In this document: piece by piece, positions 44,490 to 55,547 of the stretch
How positions within the stretch are numbered: the first letter of the stretch is position 1
How the letters are laid out: every line of letters begins with the position of its first letter
DNA from: Gelatoporia subvermispora B
Lineage: Eukaryota; Basidiomycota; Agaricomycetes; Polyporales; Gelatoporiaceae
Assembly (NCBI GenBank): GCA_000320605.2
Contig: KB445798.1
Location: 252,898-316,897 of the forward strand
DNA: 64,000 bases
Direction of reading: 5' to 3'
Position numbers and translations under genes: made by a program
The notes under the pieces: generated by a model
The model's database searches: none
What the model saw: only the letters and a program-made list of their open reading frames with translations
Told to the model about the DNA's origin: nothing

Positions 44490-47400
44490 TCAGAGCAGCA
44501 GCATCCATACTTGTGATTTGCATGCGGTATGCGAGCAATTTTCCACGATGGCATGCATTTCATGAAAATATGGGCGCAGTTGAGGTGACGAGGAGACGGC
44601 CGCAGAGCGATGGAGGAGCATCGGAGTTTCAAGACATGCACCCAGCATCGGTATCTCGCGATTACTATGACCCCTCTGTTACATGCGGCGGACATGAGTG
44701 GAATACTCGTTTCTGCAAGACCAATACATTCTTACATTGTTCTCCGTTGCTCAAGGAGCGCGAAGCTCACTCCTTGATAAGCGAGTTTCCTTTTTCGTCA
44801 GGGCACAACATCGGAGAAGCATGGTCGGGATTCGCTACGGTGCCGTCCCAATTCCATGGCCCGGTGACTCACTTCATCGTATCTTGAGTATTCTGAGCTA
44901 AGTGAGCTTTCTGGGTTATATACGTGAGCGTACTTCGTGGGCCTATCAGAAGACGACGCCAGAACAACGCATTCTCGTAGATTTGTGTCCGAGACTCCGA
45001 CAATGGAGCCATGATTTGAGGGATCTTCTCCGGACCCTGTCAGGCCACTATTGATGCCCAAAAAGGAACAAACGAATCTCTGCGAGTACGGCCTCAAACG
45101 GGACAGTACCCCGCCGTGTGGCGAGCACTGCCGATCGCACGCTCTCATTATCCGTATAGACTCCGAACAAACGAGGATCAGAGCCAATTTTACCACGAGG
45201 AATCGGTCTCGCAGCTGGCTTCTGGGGAATTGTGACTTAGATGATGGCTACAATTGTGAGAGGCCACTTACCGGCCACCATCACATATGAAGCACCCCTC
45301 GCCCGTCATCTCCCACAGCATCAAACCCAGTCTGCCACCCCATTTCAGCAAAGTTTACACCATCCTTGAATCTATTCAAGCATTCAAACCTACCTAGATA
45401 CATAATGTTGTCCAGCATGATCGACAATGAACAATTTCTATCGCTATTGATCCGGTTTCTGCGGCCGGAATTTGCGGGCGCAGTAAGTATCCACTCGCCA
45501 GAGGATCCTTACAACAGCAATGTAGGATGCAGCTCCTCTCCCTTCCAAGGGCCTATACTGACACATCATCCTGTGAAATTAGCCCAATGACCGCTCTATC
45601 TCAGACGAGCCTGCTAGTACAAGCAGGATTAGACACGTAAATGCATTCAGCATCGGGCAAGGAGAAGGTCTCGACGCCACGCCGCATCAGGTCAGTCACG
45701 AGTGTAATCCTGCGCGCAGTCACAGCTCATCAGAGGCTGGGATCAGCAGACGATCACGGACGACACGTCGGGATTCTCATTCTGGCTATACATCCCTGAC
45801 GATGTGCTGCCAGACTTGGATCCTGATTTTAACTTCGATCAGGCGGAGTTCGACCTCAGTGTGCGTTTTGGCATAACTGCAGGACATACCAACAGAGGTA
45901 TTTGCGAGACCTGACCTGCCGAATACAATATTGACACACCAACACAGATGCAAGGTCAGGTCAGGGCGTGAACTTTAAGAGAATGATCTGGGACGTACCA
46001 CAAGAAGTCGACGTCTTCCAGGGATACATGGAACACGGCCCACTGCCGTCCCCGCATCACGTTACGCACCAATATCCTCTATCCTTGCCACCGACTTCGC
46101 CCTCGACATCATCATGGTCCTCAGTCGACTCCATCTCCTCAACGTCGGGATACTTGTCTGTTATACGGACGGACGGGTTGGTATCGGACGATGAGACCGA
46201 TGATGGTCTGTCGGGTGCAGGTAGCGAGGAGCCTGAAGATGCTGGCATGGGTTTGGAAGATGTAGTGATGAATGCAGAGCAGTTAGGGCTTCGGAGACCA
46301 TGCGGCACAGCTTGCGACTTCTGCAAGATACGTAAACTAAAGTGCAGGAACCCTCTCGGTGAACCATGCGGGTACGTATTCGATTGTGCTTTGCTCGCTT
46401 GCTAAGGCTGATGCTAATTGCATCATCATAGAAACTGCGTTATGCGGGGGAAATCTTGCTTGCATACGATCGAGGCAAAGACTCGGGGGCGGAAGCCAAA
46501 GAAGGTGTCTGCAAATGCGTCAACGAGTGGAATCGATGTGATAGAAGAGGACCGCAAAGGCAAGAGCGTCCTGAGAACATCTCAGAGGCAGAGGAAAGAA
46601 GACGACGTCATCAAAGCGAAGAGGAAGGGTGTGCGCAGGAACGGAAAGGGCAAGGCAAGAGCGTAAGGTCACATCGTACCTTGTATATGCCGCCGCTGGA
46701 CTCTGCAACCATCTGATCCTTCGCATCTATAACTCATGCTGTGTGATCTTCGGCCTCATTTGATCCTTCCTGTTGTCCGCATTATTTTGTGCAATATCTG
46801 CTCAATCTATCGTGTAGAATTGCCTGATCTGCCCGTATCTGCGTGAGCGAGCAACGTACTGAGCAGCAGGTGCATCCCGACTCGAGGTTGACCCGGTGAC
46901 TCAGTACTTTTCTATTGCCCCGGACTTGGTTCTCCTTCGCTCATTCCCAGAGAAACAGAAAGAGATGCTATGTATAGGTAAACTGTGCGGAAATATGCAC
47001 ATAGAGAGAGCCTGAGAGAGGATGAGGATCGCCATACGTGTCAGGCTGGTCGTGCACGAGCGTCGAGGGCAAGCCCGGCGCAATCGATCCTTCCTCGGCC
47101 CGCATGATTCCCGCGGGCCGCACTGTCCCGCGTCTCCTCCGGGGGGCACCAGCACTGTCCTCCCGCGTCCATATACGTTCTTTCTCAACAAATTATTCTT
47201 GCGACGATTCTCGCCCCATGTTACTTGGAGGACTAAACCAACTTGAAACTGAGGTGAGGTTGTCGACTCAACTCTATCGGCGAGGTTGAACGTTGAAGCT
47301 CGATGGCCGCCGGTCACAACCAGGAATAGTGACTTTGTGTTATGAACTCGGCCGCACAACATGTAGAACATTCGATTTGCCATTGCCTTGCGTATATCTT

Positions 47401-47528
47401 TACATTATCGATCGAATCACAAATTGTTATTTCTGCTGCCAGTACTGCGAAAAATTTCCGCTACTCTTCAGGAGTACAAACATTGTGTCCGACGTCGATA
47501 ATATACGACTTACAAGGCTCCTGTACGG
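44490..47528 (+). repeat. Segmental duplication, copy 2 (zinc-cluster gene 3 unit)
   Basis: Second copy of the 3-kb block at 35950-38990, offset by about 8.54 kb and in the same orientation. Differences are mostly scattered single-base changes and small indels. Confidence 0.85.
45405..46666 (+). CDS. Small Zn2Cys6 protein with AT-hook-like tail, gene 3
   Basis: Nearly the twin of gene 1 with the same five-exon plan. It starts MLSSMIDNEQFLSLL at 45405. The second exon ends CAT-CAG before GTCAGT, so the donor is canonical here. The third exon has FWLYIPDDVLPDLDPDF. The fourth ends in ACDFCKIRKLKC-x7-CG, and the last begins NCVMRGKSC and continues TRGRKPKK with a basic tail, stop at 46666. The cluster has perfect C-x2-C-x6-C-x7-C-x2-C-x6-C spacing. 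The acidic stretch SDDETDDGLSGAGSEEPEDA is identical to gene 1, which suggests selection or recent duplication. The core promoter reads CACATATGAAG where gene 1 has CACATATAAAG. Confidence 0.82.
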
Positions 47529-47559
47529 GATTGCATGTGTCGAATTAGCTCCGGACGGA
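46667..47559. other. 3' flank of zinc-cluster gene 3 (end of duplicon)
   Basis: Duplicated 3' sequence matching 38134-38990; no gene supported. The duplicon ends where the next zinc-cluster relic begins. Confidence 0.5.
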
Positions 47560-48540
47560 GACTTTACGAGCTGGATGTGGCGCGACCAAGCCGTCCAAAA
47601 TCCAAGTAACATATGCTCAGTCGACGGTTTCTTCAGTACCGATGTAAGACATTATCCGCTTCGCTCTACATAACATCTCACTTTCAAACATCGTTGCACG
47701 ACAGTTAGCAAATGTTCTCAATCCCGAAGAATCTGCTCGTACGGACACGACAACAAACGTAGATGCACTCCATGGAGAGCAAGGAGAGGTTCTCCAAGCC
47801 ACACCACCCAACGTCAGTTATATGTGTAGTCGTGTCTGCAGTTGCAGCTCATCCAGGGCTCATATTGACAGCAGACGATCAACGACACCCCAGAACCACC
47901 ATTCTAGCTGTGCATCCCTGATAAGATGCTGTCAGGATTGCGTCCTGATTTTGACTTCGATTGGGCAGTGCTCTATCTGAGCATACGTTTGGAGGCGACG
48001 GAGAAATTCATGAGCGCAGGTAGGTGCATTCATCGATCTGCCGCATGAAGGCACTCACGGGCATTTGCAGGGGGTCGGATCAGCTTTGAATGGAGGCTGT
48101 ACGAGCGTAGGTTAACACGTGCCGGCAGAAGTCCTCGGTCGTTCGAGTGCCGCTTGCACTGCAAGGAAACCATGGCTCCGCAAAGGAGTGGCCGGGGGAT
48201 AGTGAGAATACATGCTTCATGCCAGTCGAGAGCCCTGTTGACATGTTAGTTAAGACGGCATCCGCTCTCCGGAGAGTCCAACGGTCTCGTTGTACTCGCT
48301 CCCGCCTTCATTTCCTCCCCGCATACGCAATGGCCTACGGGTCACGGTTTAATCCTGCCGCCACGCCACATTGCGTATGTCTATTCTCCACCTTTGTCGA
48401 CAGGGCCGTCGCTTTTGGGATCCGACTGTCTTCGCCCACGCTACGTTTGCGCGCAGGGGGTGATAATGATCTCGACGCACACCATCAGAGAAGACGACAA
48501 GTGTGGGTGATCCTGCTGGTGCACGATTAACGCGAGGACG
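47560..48540 (+). pseudogene. Zinc-cluster relic at the left end of the inverted duplication
   Basis: First-exon remnant WMWRDQAVQNPSNICSVDGFF, second exon ANVLNPEESARTDT ... VLQATPP, third exon with EPPF-stop-LCIPDKML where the family has FWLRIPDELL (TGG to TAG). The start of exon 4 is SALNGGCTSVG, then a stop. About 48490-48540 is a last-exon remnant. The zinc-cluster exon is missing. It pairs with the relic at 62690-63755 in opposite orientation. Confidence 0.8.
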
Positions 48541-49165
48541 TTTTGCAATTCACAGAATTTGGTAAACCATTTAGACGTGACTGCTGAGTTCATACTTGCC
48601 TTGTTCTCCGTTGCGGGGGAAGCGCGAAGTTCACCCTTGATAAGCGAGATTCCTTTTTTCGTCTGTGTACAACGCTGGAGAAGCATCGCTGGGATTGACT
48701 ACCGTACCATCTTGTCTTCTCCATGGCCTCATGACTCAATTCATCCCCCTTGACCTGGCTGAGCTCCTTATGCTGATTCGTGGACGTGACTGAGCCTATA
48801 AGAGGACGATGATCAAGCCGATGGGGGAAAGTGTCCCAGATTTATATTTCAGACCCCGACAATGAAGTCACAATCTGAGCGGTCTTCCTGAACCCCAGTA
48901 GACCATCATTACTGCTCAAATGGGGAACAATCAAATCACCATACCGCGTACGCGAGCAGGAGCCTCGGACGACGAGGCAGGACCCTGCCTCGTGGCGCTC
49001 ACAGCCATATGCATACTCTAATCATCCGTAGAGACACCGAACAAACGAGGATCAGACCCATTGTGGCCATGAGGGAGCGGTCCCGCAGCCGGCTTCTGAA
49101 GTGACATGACTGAGCTGATGACTACGACAATGGAGGGCCACTCCCACTTACCGGCTGTCATCACA

Positions 49166-49172
49166 TATAAAG
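49166..49172 (+). promoter_or_regulatory. TATA box within the shared zinc-cluster promoter module
   Basis: CATCACATATAAAG is 70-80 bases before the ATG of gene 5. The same block is upstream of gene 1 (36734), gene 6 (minus strand near 62040) and, with TATGAAG, gene 3 (45286). About 100 bases further up, CGAACAAACGAGGATCAGA is conserved in all four. Confidence 0.6.
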
Positions 49173-49241
49173 GACCGCTCCCTCTACCGACCACGGCGTT
49201 AGACTTGCTCTGTCATACATCGTGCTTGCAGCTCTTCCAGC

Positions 49242-50490
49242 ATGGTCGACACAACCCTAAAGATGATCATGGATACTATCAATTGGCAGAACTGGATGTG
49301 GCACGCCCAAGCCGTCCAAAATCCGAGCAGCATATGTCCGGTGGACGGTTTCTTCAGAACCAACGTAAAGCATCATCCGCTCCACTTTACCTTACATCTC
49401 ACTCTCAAGGATCATTGCACGACAGTTCGCAAATGTTTCCCCTCCAAACGAATCTGCTCGTACGGGCACGATAACAAACATTAATGCACTCCATGAAGAG
49501 CAAGGAGGGGTTCTCCAAGCCACAACACACCAGGTCAGTTACGTTTGTAGTCGTGTCTGTAGTGACAGCTCATTCAGGGTCCATACTTGGCAGGAGACGA
49601 TCAACGACGCCGCAGGAGTGCCATTCTGGCTGCGCATCCCCGATGAGCTGCTCCCAGAATTGCGTCCTGATTTCGACTTCGATCGGGCAGTGCTCTATCT
49701 GAGCATGCGTTTAGAGGCGATGGAGAACTTCGTTAGCGCAAGTAGGTGAATTCATCGATCTGCCTTAAAATACTCACGCATAATCGCATGCGTCGAATCA
49801 GCTTTGAACGGAGACTTTACGGGCATACGTGGAAATGCACCGACGGAAACCTCGGTCGCTCAGGCCCCGTCTGTCGCACACGTCAATTCTTCACCGTCGA
49901 CAAGATCTCTTTCGGAGTGCTCCTGGTCCTCATCCTCGGGGCCGTCGACCTCCACCCCTTCATCATCTGGATCCTCGTCAGTAACACACGCCGAAGTCCC
50001 GACATCTGACGACGGACGCTGCAACAACGCCGAGTTCAATGCAAAGAGCGAGAACGACGTCGACGTCGAGATGGAATATCCCGATTCCGAGTACCTGGAC
50101 GAGGATGACGGGCGCATGAAGCCAATGCGGACCCGCCGTGACCACGGCACGGCCTGCGACTTCTGCAAGCTGCGCAAGCTCAAGTGTAAGGACACTCTTG
50201 GGGGTTGCGAGTACGTCTGAAGCCCACGCATCACTTGCCCGACGCTGATATCGACGCATGTCATCAGAGAATGCGATATACGTTCTCAGCCATGCTTGAG
50301 AACGATAGAACCAAAGAGGCGCGGCAGGCCGCCAAAGGTTCAGCCGGCAGAAGGTGAGGACGGGGCAATCGAGGACAAGAAGGGCAAAGGTGTAATGACG
50401 CCAGCACGGAGGACGAGGAAGAAGGACAGTGTAACTGAGGCGAAGAAGAAGGCGCAGCGGAGAGGAGGAAAGGGTAAGCAGAGGGAATGA
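49242..50490 (+). CDS. Small Zn2Cys6 protein with canonical AT-hook, gene 5
   Basis: Exons 49242-49364, 49426-49533, 49594-49741, 49802-50210 and 50268-50490 keep phase and give 336 residues. Exon 3 has the family motif VPFWLRIPDELLPELRPDFDF. Exon 4 starts LNGDFTGIRGNAP, then a Ser-rich part and an acidic part, and ends HGTACDFCKLRKLKC-x6-CE. Exon 5 begins ECDIRSQPC, completing C-x2-C-x6-C-x6-C-x2-C-x6-C, and goes straight into PKRRGRPPKV, a canonical AT-hook. A Lys/Arg-rich tail follows. Two DNA-binding elements side by side and no fungal-trans domain suggest a short architectural or repressive DNA-binding protein; this is inference. It lies convergent to an epoxide hydrolase relic, as gene 6 does to the intact hydrolase. 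Confidence 0.85.
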
Positions 50491-51149
50491 TCAGCTCACC
50501 TTATCTCCTGCTCCCCGCACTCTGCCCCTCACGACATCTTCACCTACGCTTTCCTCATCATATCTGAGTTCCTTCCTATGTCATGATTGACAACTTTTGC
50601 TTTGTACATCTGTTCGTTCTATTGAGGTGTAAATGTATTCTGTCATCTAGTTATTTCCCCTATCTCAGAGTGAGAAAGCGGTGACATACTTATGCTGTGT
50701 CCTGGCCCAGCTCAAGAGAATCGAGGTGGTCATCAAGTACGCTCATTACAACGTCTCAGCAGGCCTAAGTACCGTATCAGATATCGGACCGAGCAACGTG
50801 GAACGACGTGGATGTAAGCTAGAGGCTGATCATGCGCGAGCGTCGGGTGCAGACCGAGTTCGTCGTATCTTCGGCTCGCGGGATTACGGGCCGTATCCCG
50901 TCTTCTCTCTCTCAGTCTATGTAGTGTCGGACTGCTCGTGTATGCATTGCAATTATCGAGTTTTGAGGACTGGGCGACTTGTTCCTACGCGCAGAATCGT
51001 ACATGCTACGACAGACTTAGATACACAGCATCTGGTATACATCGAGAGCTCTCTGGACCCTGCTACATCGCCGCCACCTCGCATAACGTACAACATCTTC
51101 AAGTTCTCTTCGATCGCCATTGAACATGACGTCGCACTCAGCTGGGGCT
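50491..51149. other. Intergenic part of the inverted duplication, left arm
   Basis: Convergent 3' region between gene 5 and the hydrolase relic. The complement is at 60059-60722. No gene supported. Confidence 0.5.
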
Positions 51150-51652
51150 CGTACCTTTCACATACTCACCGCAAAATCTCGTGGACAGCCTCCTCCGGCC
51201 TCTCCTGCTGCGCCCAGGGTCAAGCGCCGCAAGTGCCACATCCACGCTTAGGAACGACGTCGTAGGCCCGGGCTTTGACCCTGCTGCTAAATTATCGACA
51301 GCAAATGGGAATAGGGGTGCCCCGACGTATGATGTATGTATGAGCACGACGGATAAGAAGACATCGTGTACGGCCAGAGGTCGTCCCGTACTGTACGGGT
51401 ACGGGCGTGGCGGAATCGCGTGTGATGGTGTAGCCGAAGCCTCGGTGATCTGGCGTGACACCTCGAAGCCTGCTACGGTGAGGGGAAGGATGGCTCTAGG
51501 CCAGGAGAGGGCGAGCTTAGAGAGGCCGTGTATGAGGGGTGGGAGCGGCGTAGAGGGGGCCTCGGCCTCGAAGATGTGCATGATTCGGTGATTGACGGGA
51601 TAGTCCCGAATATGACGCCCTCTGGAAGGCAGGTTAGTGGTTTTGGCGCCAT
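51150..51652 (-). pseudogene. Epoxide hydrolase relic
   Basis: Starts MAPKPLTCLPEGV like the intact gene at 58880 (MALQPLSCLPEGV). It shifts frame, continues HIFEAEAPSTPLPPLIHGL, jumps over the nucleophile region to DVFLSVVLIHTSY and VALAALDPG, then to the extreme 3' end. About 680 of 1179 bases are missing, including the catalytic Asp, so it is dead. Confidence 0.85.
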
Positions 51653-51929
51653 TCGGGCATATGCAGCGCGGGGGCAGATAATAGATTGAACAGGAGGACT
51701 CGAGGGACCTGCTTGTGCGGACCGTCGTGTGTATAGACAAACCCACACAATCAGTCAGCTGTTCTGAATCCGAATAGACAAGCGCTACTTGGGTCCTATG
51801 TTAACATGATAGAGAACGTCTATCTTGGGGCGAGTTCCTCGGTCGAGTGAAAGTGACAAGCTGAATTGCGATTACATCAAGTTCAGCGGACATCGGTGTT
51901 GGTATACCCTAGTCGAGGCTATATCCAAA

Positions 51930-52640
51930 CCCATCATGGATACGATCAATCAGTAGGACCCAATGTTGTGCGACCTGGCCGTCTGGCCTGAGCAGCACAT
52001 GTCCAGTCAAGGAACTGTACAGTGCTGATGTGAGACGACCCAGTCTAACACATTGTTACATGAAAATCGATGAATTCGCTCGCTCCGGTGAACCTGTCGG
52101 TGCATGCACGATCCCCCAAGAGGATGGACCCTATGGCGAGCAGAGAGGAGCTCTCCAAGCCACGCCATGCCAGGTCAGATTCTTGTGTAGCCGTGCATGC
52201 AGTCACAGGACATCTGGGTCTTGTATCTACAGGTGATGACGGATGGCGGTGGGCTCGTTATTCTGGATGCACATTGCCGATAAATTGCTGCCGTCTCCGA
52301 GTACGTGGATGAGGAGGGCGCACCCGCGAAGTCAATGCGCAAGCGCCGAGTCGTAAGCCTTCTGCAGAAAACTAGACATAAAGTGTAGACACCTGGGGCT
52401 CATGCGCGAACGTCTTCGATTGCAGATAGTGCAATATGCAGTCCTGCTTGCGCTGCGCATGAAAGGGAGAAATTCTGGGGCGGAAGCAGAAGGATGCGCC
52501 GACGGAGGGATCCACCAGTGCAATCTCTGCGATGGTAGATGACAGCAAAGGCGGGGGCATTCTGAGAGCGACCCAGAGGGGGATGGATGGTCAGAAATGA
52601 GTGCAAAGAGGATACGGGTCGACGTGGCAACTTCAGCTGT
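51930..52640 (+). pseudogene. Zinc-cluster relic (chimeric remains of all exons)
   Basis: MDTINQ followed by a stop corresponds to the first exon of gene 5. FARSGEPVGACTIPQEDG and ALQATPCQ match exon 2. SEYVDEEG and PAKSMRKRR match the fourth exon just before the cluster, which is deleted. About 52430-52610 matches the last exon of genes 1 and 3 (CNMQSCLRCA-like, GRKQKDAPTEG, DDSKGGGILRATQR). Several stops are present. Confidence 0.7.
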
Positions 52641-52688
52641 GGCCGTGCACCGCGATGAGCGCCGACGAGCGAACAAAGGCGTTTGATA

Positions 52689-53335
52689 CAGTTTTTTACC
52701 GGCCCGTGGGACACTGAAATTATGATCAGCTCTGGAGAAATGCATATCTACATGATCGGGAAGAAACAGTACAGCGATGTTTAGGAACATAGTTGAACTG
52801 TATTTCTGATGTACAAAGAAAATATTTGTATGCCCATGCTGTGAGTAGCGATACCATCTGTCGAAAAGTTCGTTATCAGTCTTATTGCAGTCAGTGGGAC
52901 ACCTTCCTGATTTGGTTAATCTGCTGCTCCGGCCCCGCCAAACCACCTTCCAATTTGGGATGTTCTCTGTGCCTCTAAGCTGTGTTTTGACAATTTGTCG
53001 CTCTTTGTACTACAGAATCAGATGGATTTGGCTCAGCAAAATCTCATTCGTACAGTAAATACAGTTTTCACAAAAACAGGCATTTTTGCTGCTGAAAATG
53101 AAGGGAAAGCATACTTGAAATGCAAGTTTTCAAATTCAATTCTCAGCCACATCCGTTTGTTTTTGGCCGTAGCGAGCTAAGTCATCGAGGTAGCGCCTCA
53201 TACACATGCCTGAATATCCGCACAAGGAGTACAAGTGTTCACAAAATTTCTCCGAGCATGTTTTCATACCGATGGTCGTACAAAATAGCCATTGTCCCAC
53301 TGACCGGTGGTGTCCCACGGGCCGGTAAAAAACTG
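52689..53335. mobile_element. 647-bp non-autonomous DNA transposon, Tc1/mariner-like (TA target)
   Basis: Begins CAGTTTTTTACCGGCCCGTG and ends with its complement (CACGGGCCGGTAAAAAACTG); the terminal repeats are about 26 bases and almost perfect. It is flanked by TA on both sides (52687-52688, 53336-53337). The CAGT start and TA duplication suit the Tc1/mariner superfamily. The interior is AT-rich and noncoding, and the motif GTGGGACAC occurs again inside near 52895. It sits next to a zinc-cluster relic. Confidence 0.85.
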
Positions 53336-53337
53336 TA

Positions 53338-54116
53338 GATCCCGGAACACGTGATCACGAGTCTGTCTCTCTTCGGCGCACATGGTTCTGCTCTCGAGAC
53401 TCGCGTCCATGACCTTTCCGATGCGACAGGACTCATGTAACTCGCACGGCCGCTCTAGACCTCTTGATTTTCGAAGGATGATAGAAAAGTACAACGCAGA
53501 TGGATTCATAGGCAGGTCGTTACGCTTCGACGGCGAGTTTGAACTAGCACTCTCGAGACTCGAGTCATTTCTTGGCTAATATTGCATAGAATCGAGCATC
53601 CATACCGCGTCTTTCAGATGAACGTTGAACATGCATCCATGCATCAGTCGACTGCATCTTAGACTCTATGCTATCTGCACAGGTGACGTCATCGCATCAC
53701 CTTCCTGCCCACATCGCGCTCACACTTCAAATTCACCCAAGATAGAGTTTCTGAATTCCTACACATACACCGCATTGGAAATACACTCGCCATCCGTCCG
53801 TACGTCCGCACCGTGGCATGAGAACGCGTTCCTGGCGTACAACCCACCGGGCAATCCAACAAACCAACGACGAAATCCGAAGCAAGGTTCGTTATATATA
53901 CATGACACAACTGCTCCGATCAGACCTGGCTTGCGAGAACACGCGTCAGTAAAGCAGGCACTTCAAGCCAGATGAACACGTACTCAATGTGCTCATCGCC
54001 TTCTCTGGTCCTGGCTGCTTCTTTGCTCCACTCTGGCGCTCACTAGCACGCCCGTCAGCCCCGTGCGCACGACGCATCTACCAACAACTACTCACGAACG
54101 CCTTGTTCTCAAGATA
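53338..54116. other. Intergenic region
   Basis: A 65-codon frame at 53382-53579 has no recognised motif. Nothing else is supported. Confidence 0.4.
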
Positions 54117-55547
54117 CTACTCGCCCTCCTGGACCATCGAGTTCTGTCCCTGGCCCTGGTTCTGGCCCTGGTTTTGCCCGCCCGAGCCCTGATCGCAAGG
54201 AACCCATCCATCCATCAGAACTCACACTCACTCCACACCATCTCGAACGGTGACGACCAATGACGCACCATTTTCTGCGCGAGGTACTCCGCGCCCTTCG
54301 CGAGCATGCCCCCGGCCCCTCCTCCTCCGCCGAACCCGCCCTGGCCCTGGTTCTGGTTTCCAGAGCTCTGATTCTGGCTGTCGAAGTTGTCCTGCCCGCC
54401 GGAGCCGTACCCGCCTTGGCCGCCGCCCTGGTTCCCGCCGGACCCGAAGTTGTCTTGCCCTCCGAAACCGCCCTGGCCACCCTGCCCGCCGGAGCCGTAA
54501 CTGTCCTGGNNNNNNNNNNNNNNNNNNNNNNNNNNNNNNNNNNNNNNNNNNNNNNNNNNNNNNNNNNNNNNNNNNNNNNNNNNNNNNNNNNNNNNNNNNN
54601 NNNNNNNNNNNNNNNNNNNNNNNNNNNNNNNNNNNNNNNNNNNNNNNNNNNNNNNNNNNNNNNNNNNNNNNNNNNNNNNNNNNNNNNNNNNNNNNNNNNN
54701 NNNNNNNNNNNNNNNNNNNNNNNNNNNNNNNNNNNNNNNNNNNNNNNNNNNNNNNNNNNNNNNNNNNNNNNNNNNNNNNNNNNNNNNNNNNNNNNNNNNN
54801 NNNNNNNNNNNNNNNNNNNNNNNNNNNNNNNNNNNNNNNNNNNNNNNNNNNNNNNNNNNNNNNNNNNNNNNNNNNNNNNNNNNNNNNNNNNNNNNNNNNN
54901 NNNNNNNNNNNNNNNNNNNNNNNNNNNNNNNNNNNNNNNNNNNNNNNNNNNNNNNNNNNNNNNNNNNNNNNNNNNNNNNNNNNNNNNNNNNNNNNNNNNN
55001 NNNNNNNNNNNNNNNNNNNNNNNNNNNNNNNNNNNNNNNNNNNNNNNNNNNNNNNNNNNNNNNNNNNNNNNNNNNNNNNNNNNNNNNNNNNNNNNNNNNN
55101 NNNNNNNNNNNNNNNNNNNNNNNNNNNNNNNNNNNNNNNNNNNNNNNNNNNNNNNNNNNNNNNNNNNNNNNNNNNNNNNNNNNNNNNNNNNNNNNNNNNN
55201 NNNNNNNNNNNNNNNNNNNNNNNNNNNNNNNNNNNNNNNNNNNNNNNNNNNNNNNNNNNNNNNNNNNNNNNNNNNNNNNNNNNNNNNNNNNNNNNNNNNN
55301 NNNNNNNNNNNNNNNNNNNNNNNNNNNNNNNNNNNNNNNNNNNNNNNNNNNNNNNNNNNNNNNNNNNNNNNNNNNNNNNNNNNNNNNNNNNNNGTCCGCC
55401 CTGCCCGCCGAAGCCGCCGCCCTGCCCGCCGCCGCCGCCTTGGTTGGAGTTGTCACCGCCCTGGCCATATCCGCCCTGCCCGTACCCGCCCTGGCCGCTC
55501 TGGTCGCCGCCGTACGAGTTATTGTTGTTGTTGTCGAAGTTGTCCAT
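54117..55547 (-). CDS. Gly/Asn/Gln-rich low-complexity protein, interrupted by assembly gap
   Basis: The start at 55547 reads MDNFDNNNNNSYGGDQ followed by GGYGQGG-type repeats. After the gap it continues GGFGGQDNFGSGG and YGSGGQDNFDSQNQSS, then GMLAKGAEYLAQKM. A GT-AG intron (54189-54268) and a last exon (54117-54188) give GSGGQNQGQNQGQ ... SMVQEGE. The first intron lies after a KM at phase 0, as in the Gln-rich paralogs at 29509 and 31257, which also begin MD(N/D). The region AKGAEYLAQKM resembles their DKGIEWASQKAG, so it may be a distant relative. Length is unknown because 884 bases are N. The repeats may drive phase separation or cell-wall association, but this is not shown. Confidence 0.65.
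54510..55393. other. Assembly gap (884 N) inside a Gly-rich repeat
   Basis: The sequence is a run of N between GGXGGQ-coding repeats. Collapse of tandem repeats is the likely cause, so the true size may differ. Confidence 0.95.

Larger units (their letters stand above)
47560..51660 (+). repeat. Large inverted duplication, left arm
   Basis: Contains in order a zinc-cluster relic, a promoter module, zinc-cluster gene 5 and an epoxide hydrolase relic in convergent orientation. The complement of this order and sequence is found at 58870-63760. Confidence 0.85.

Noticed and set aside
54510..55393. Open frames running through the N gap on both strands
   Set aside because: Translation through N is meaningless; only the frame with matching Gly-rich repeats on both sides was kept.
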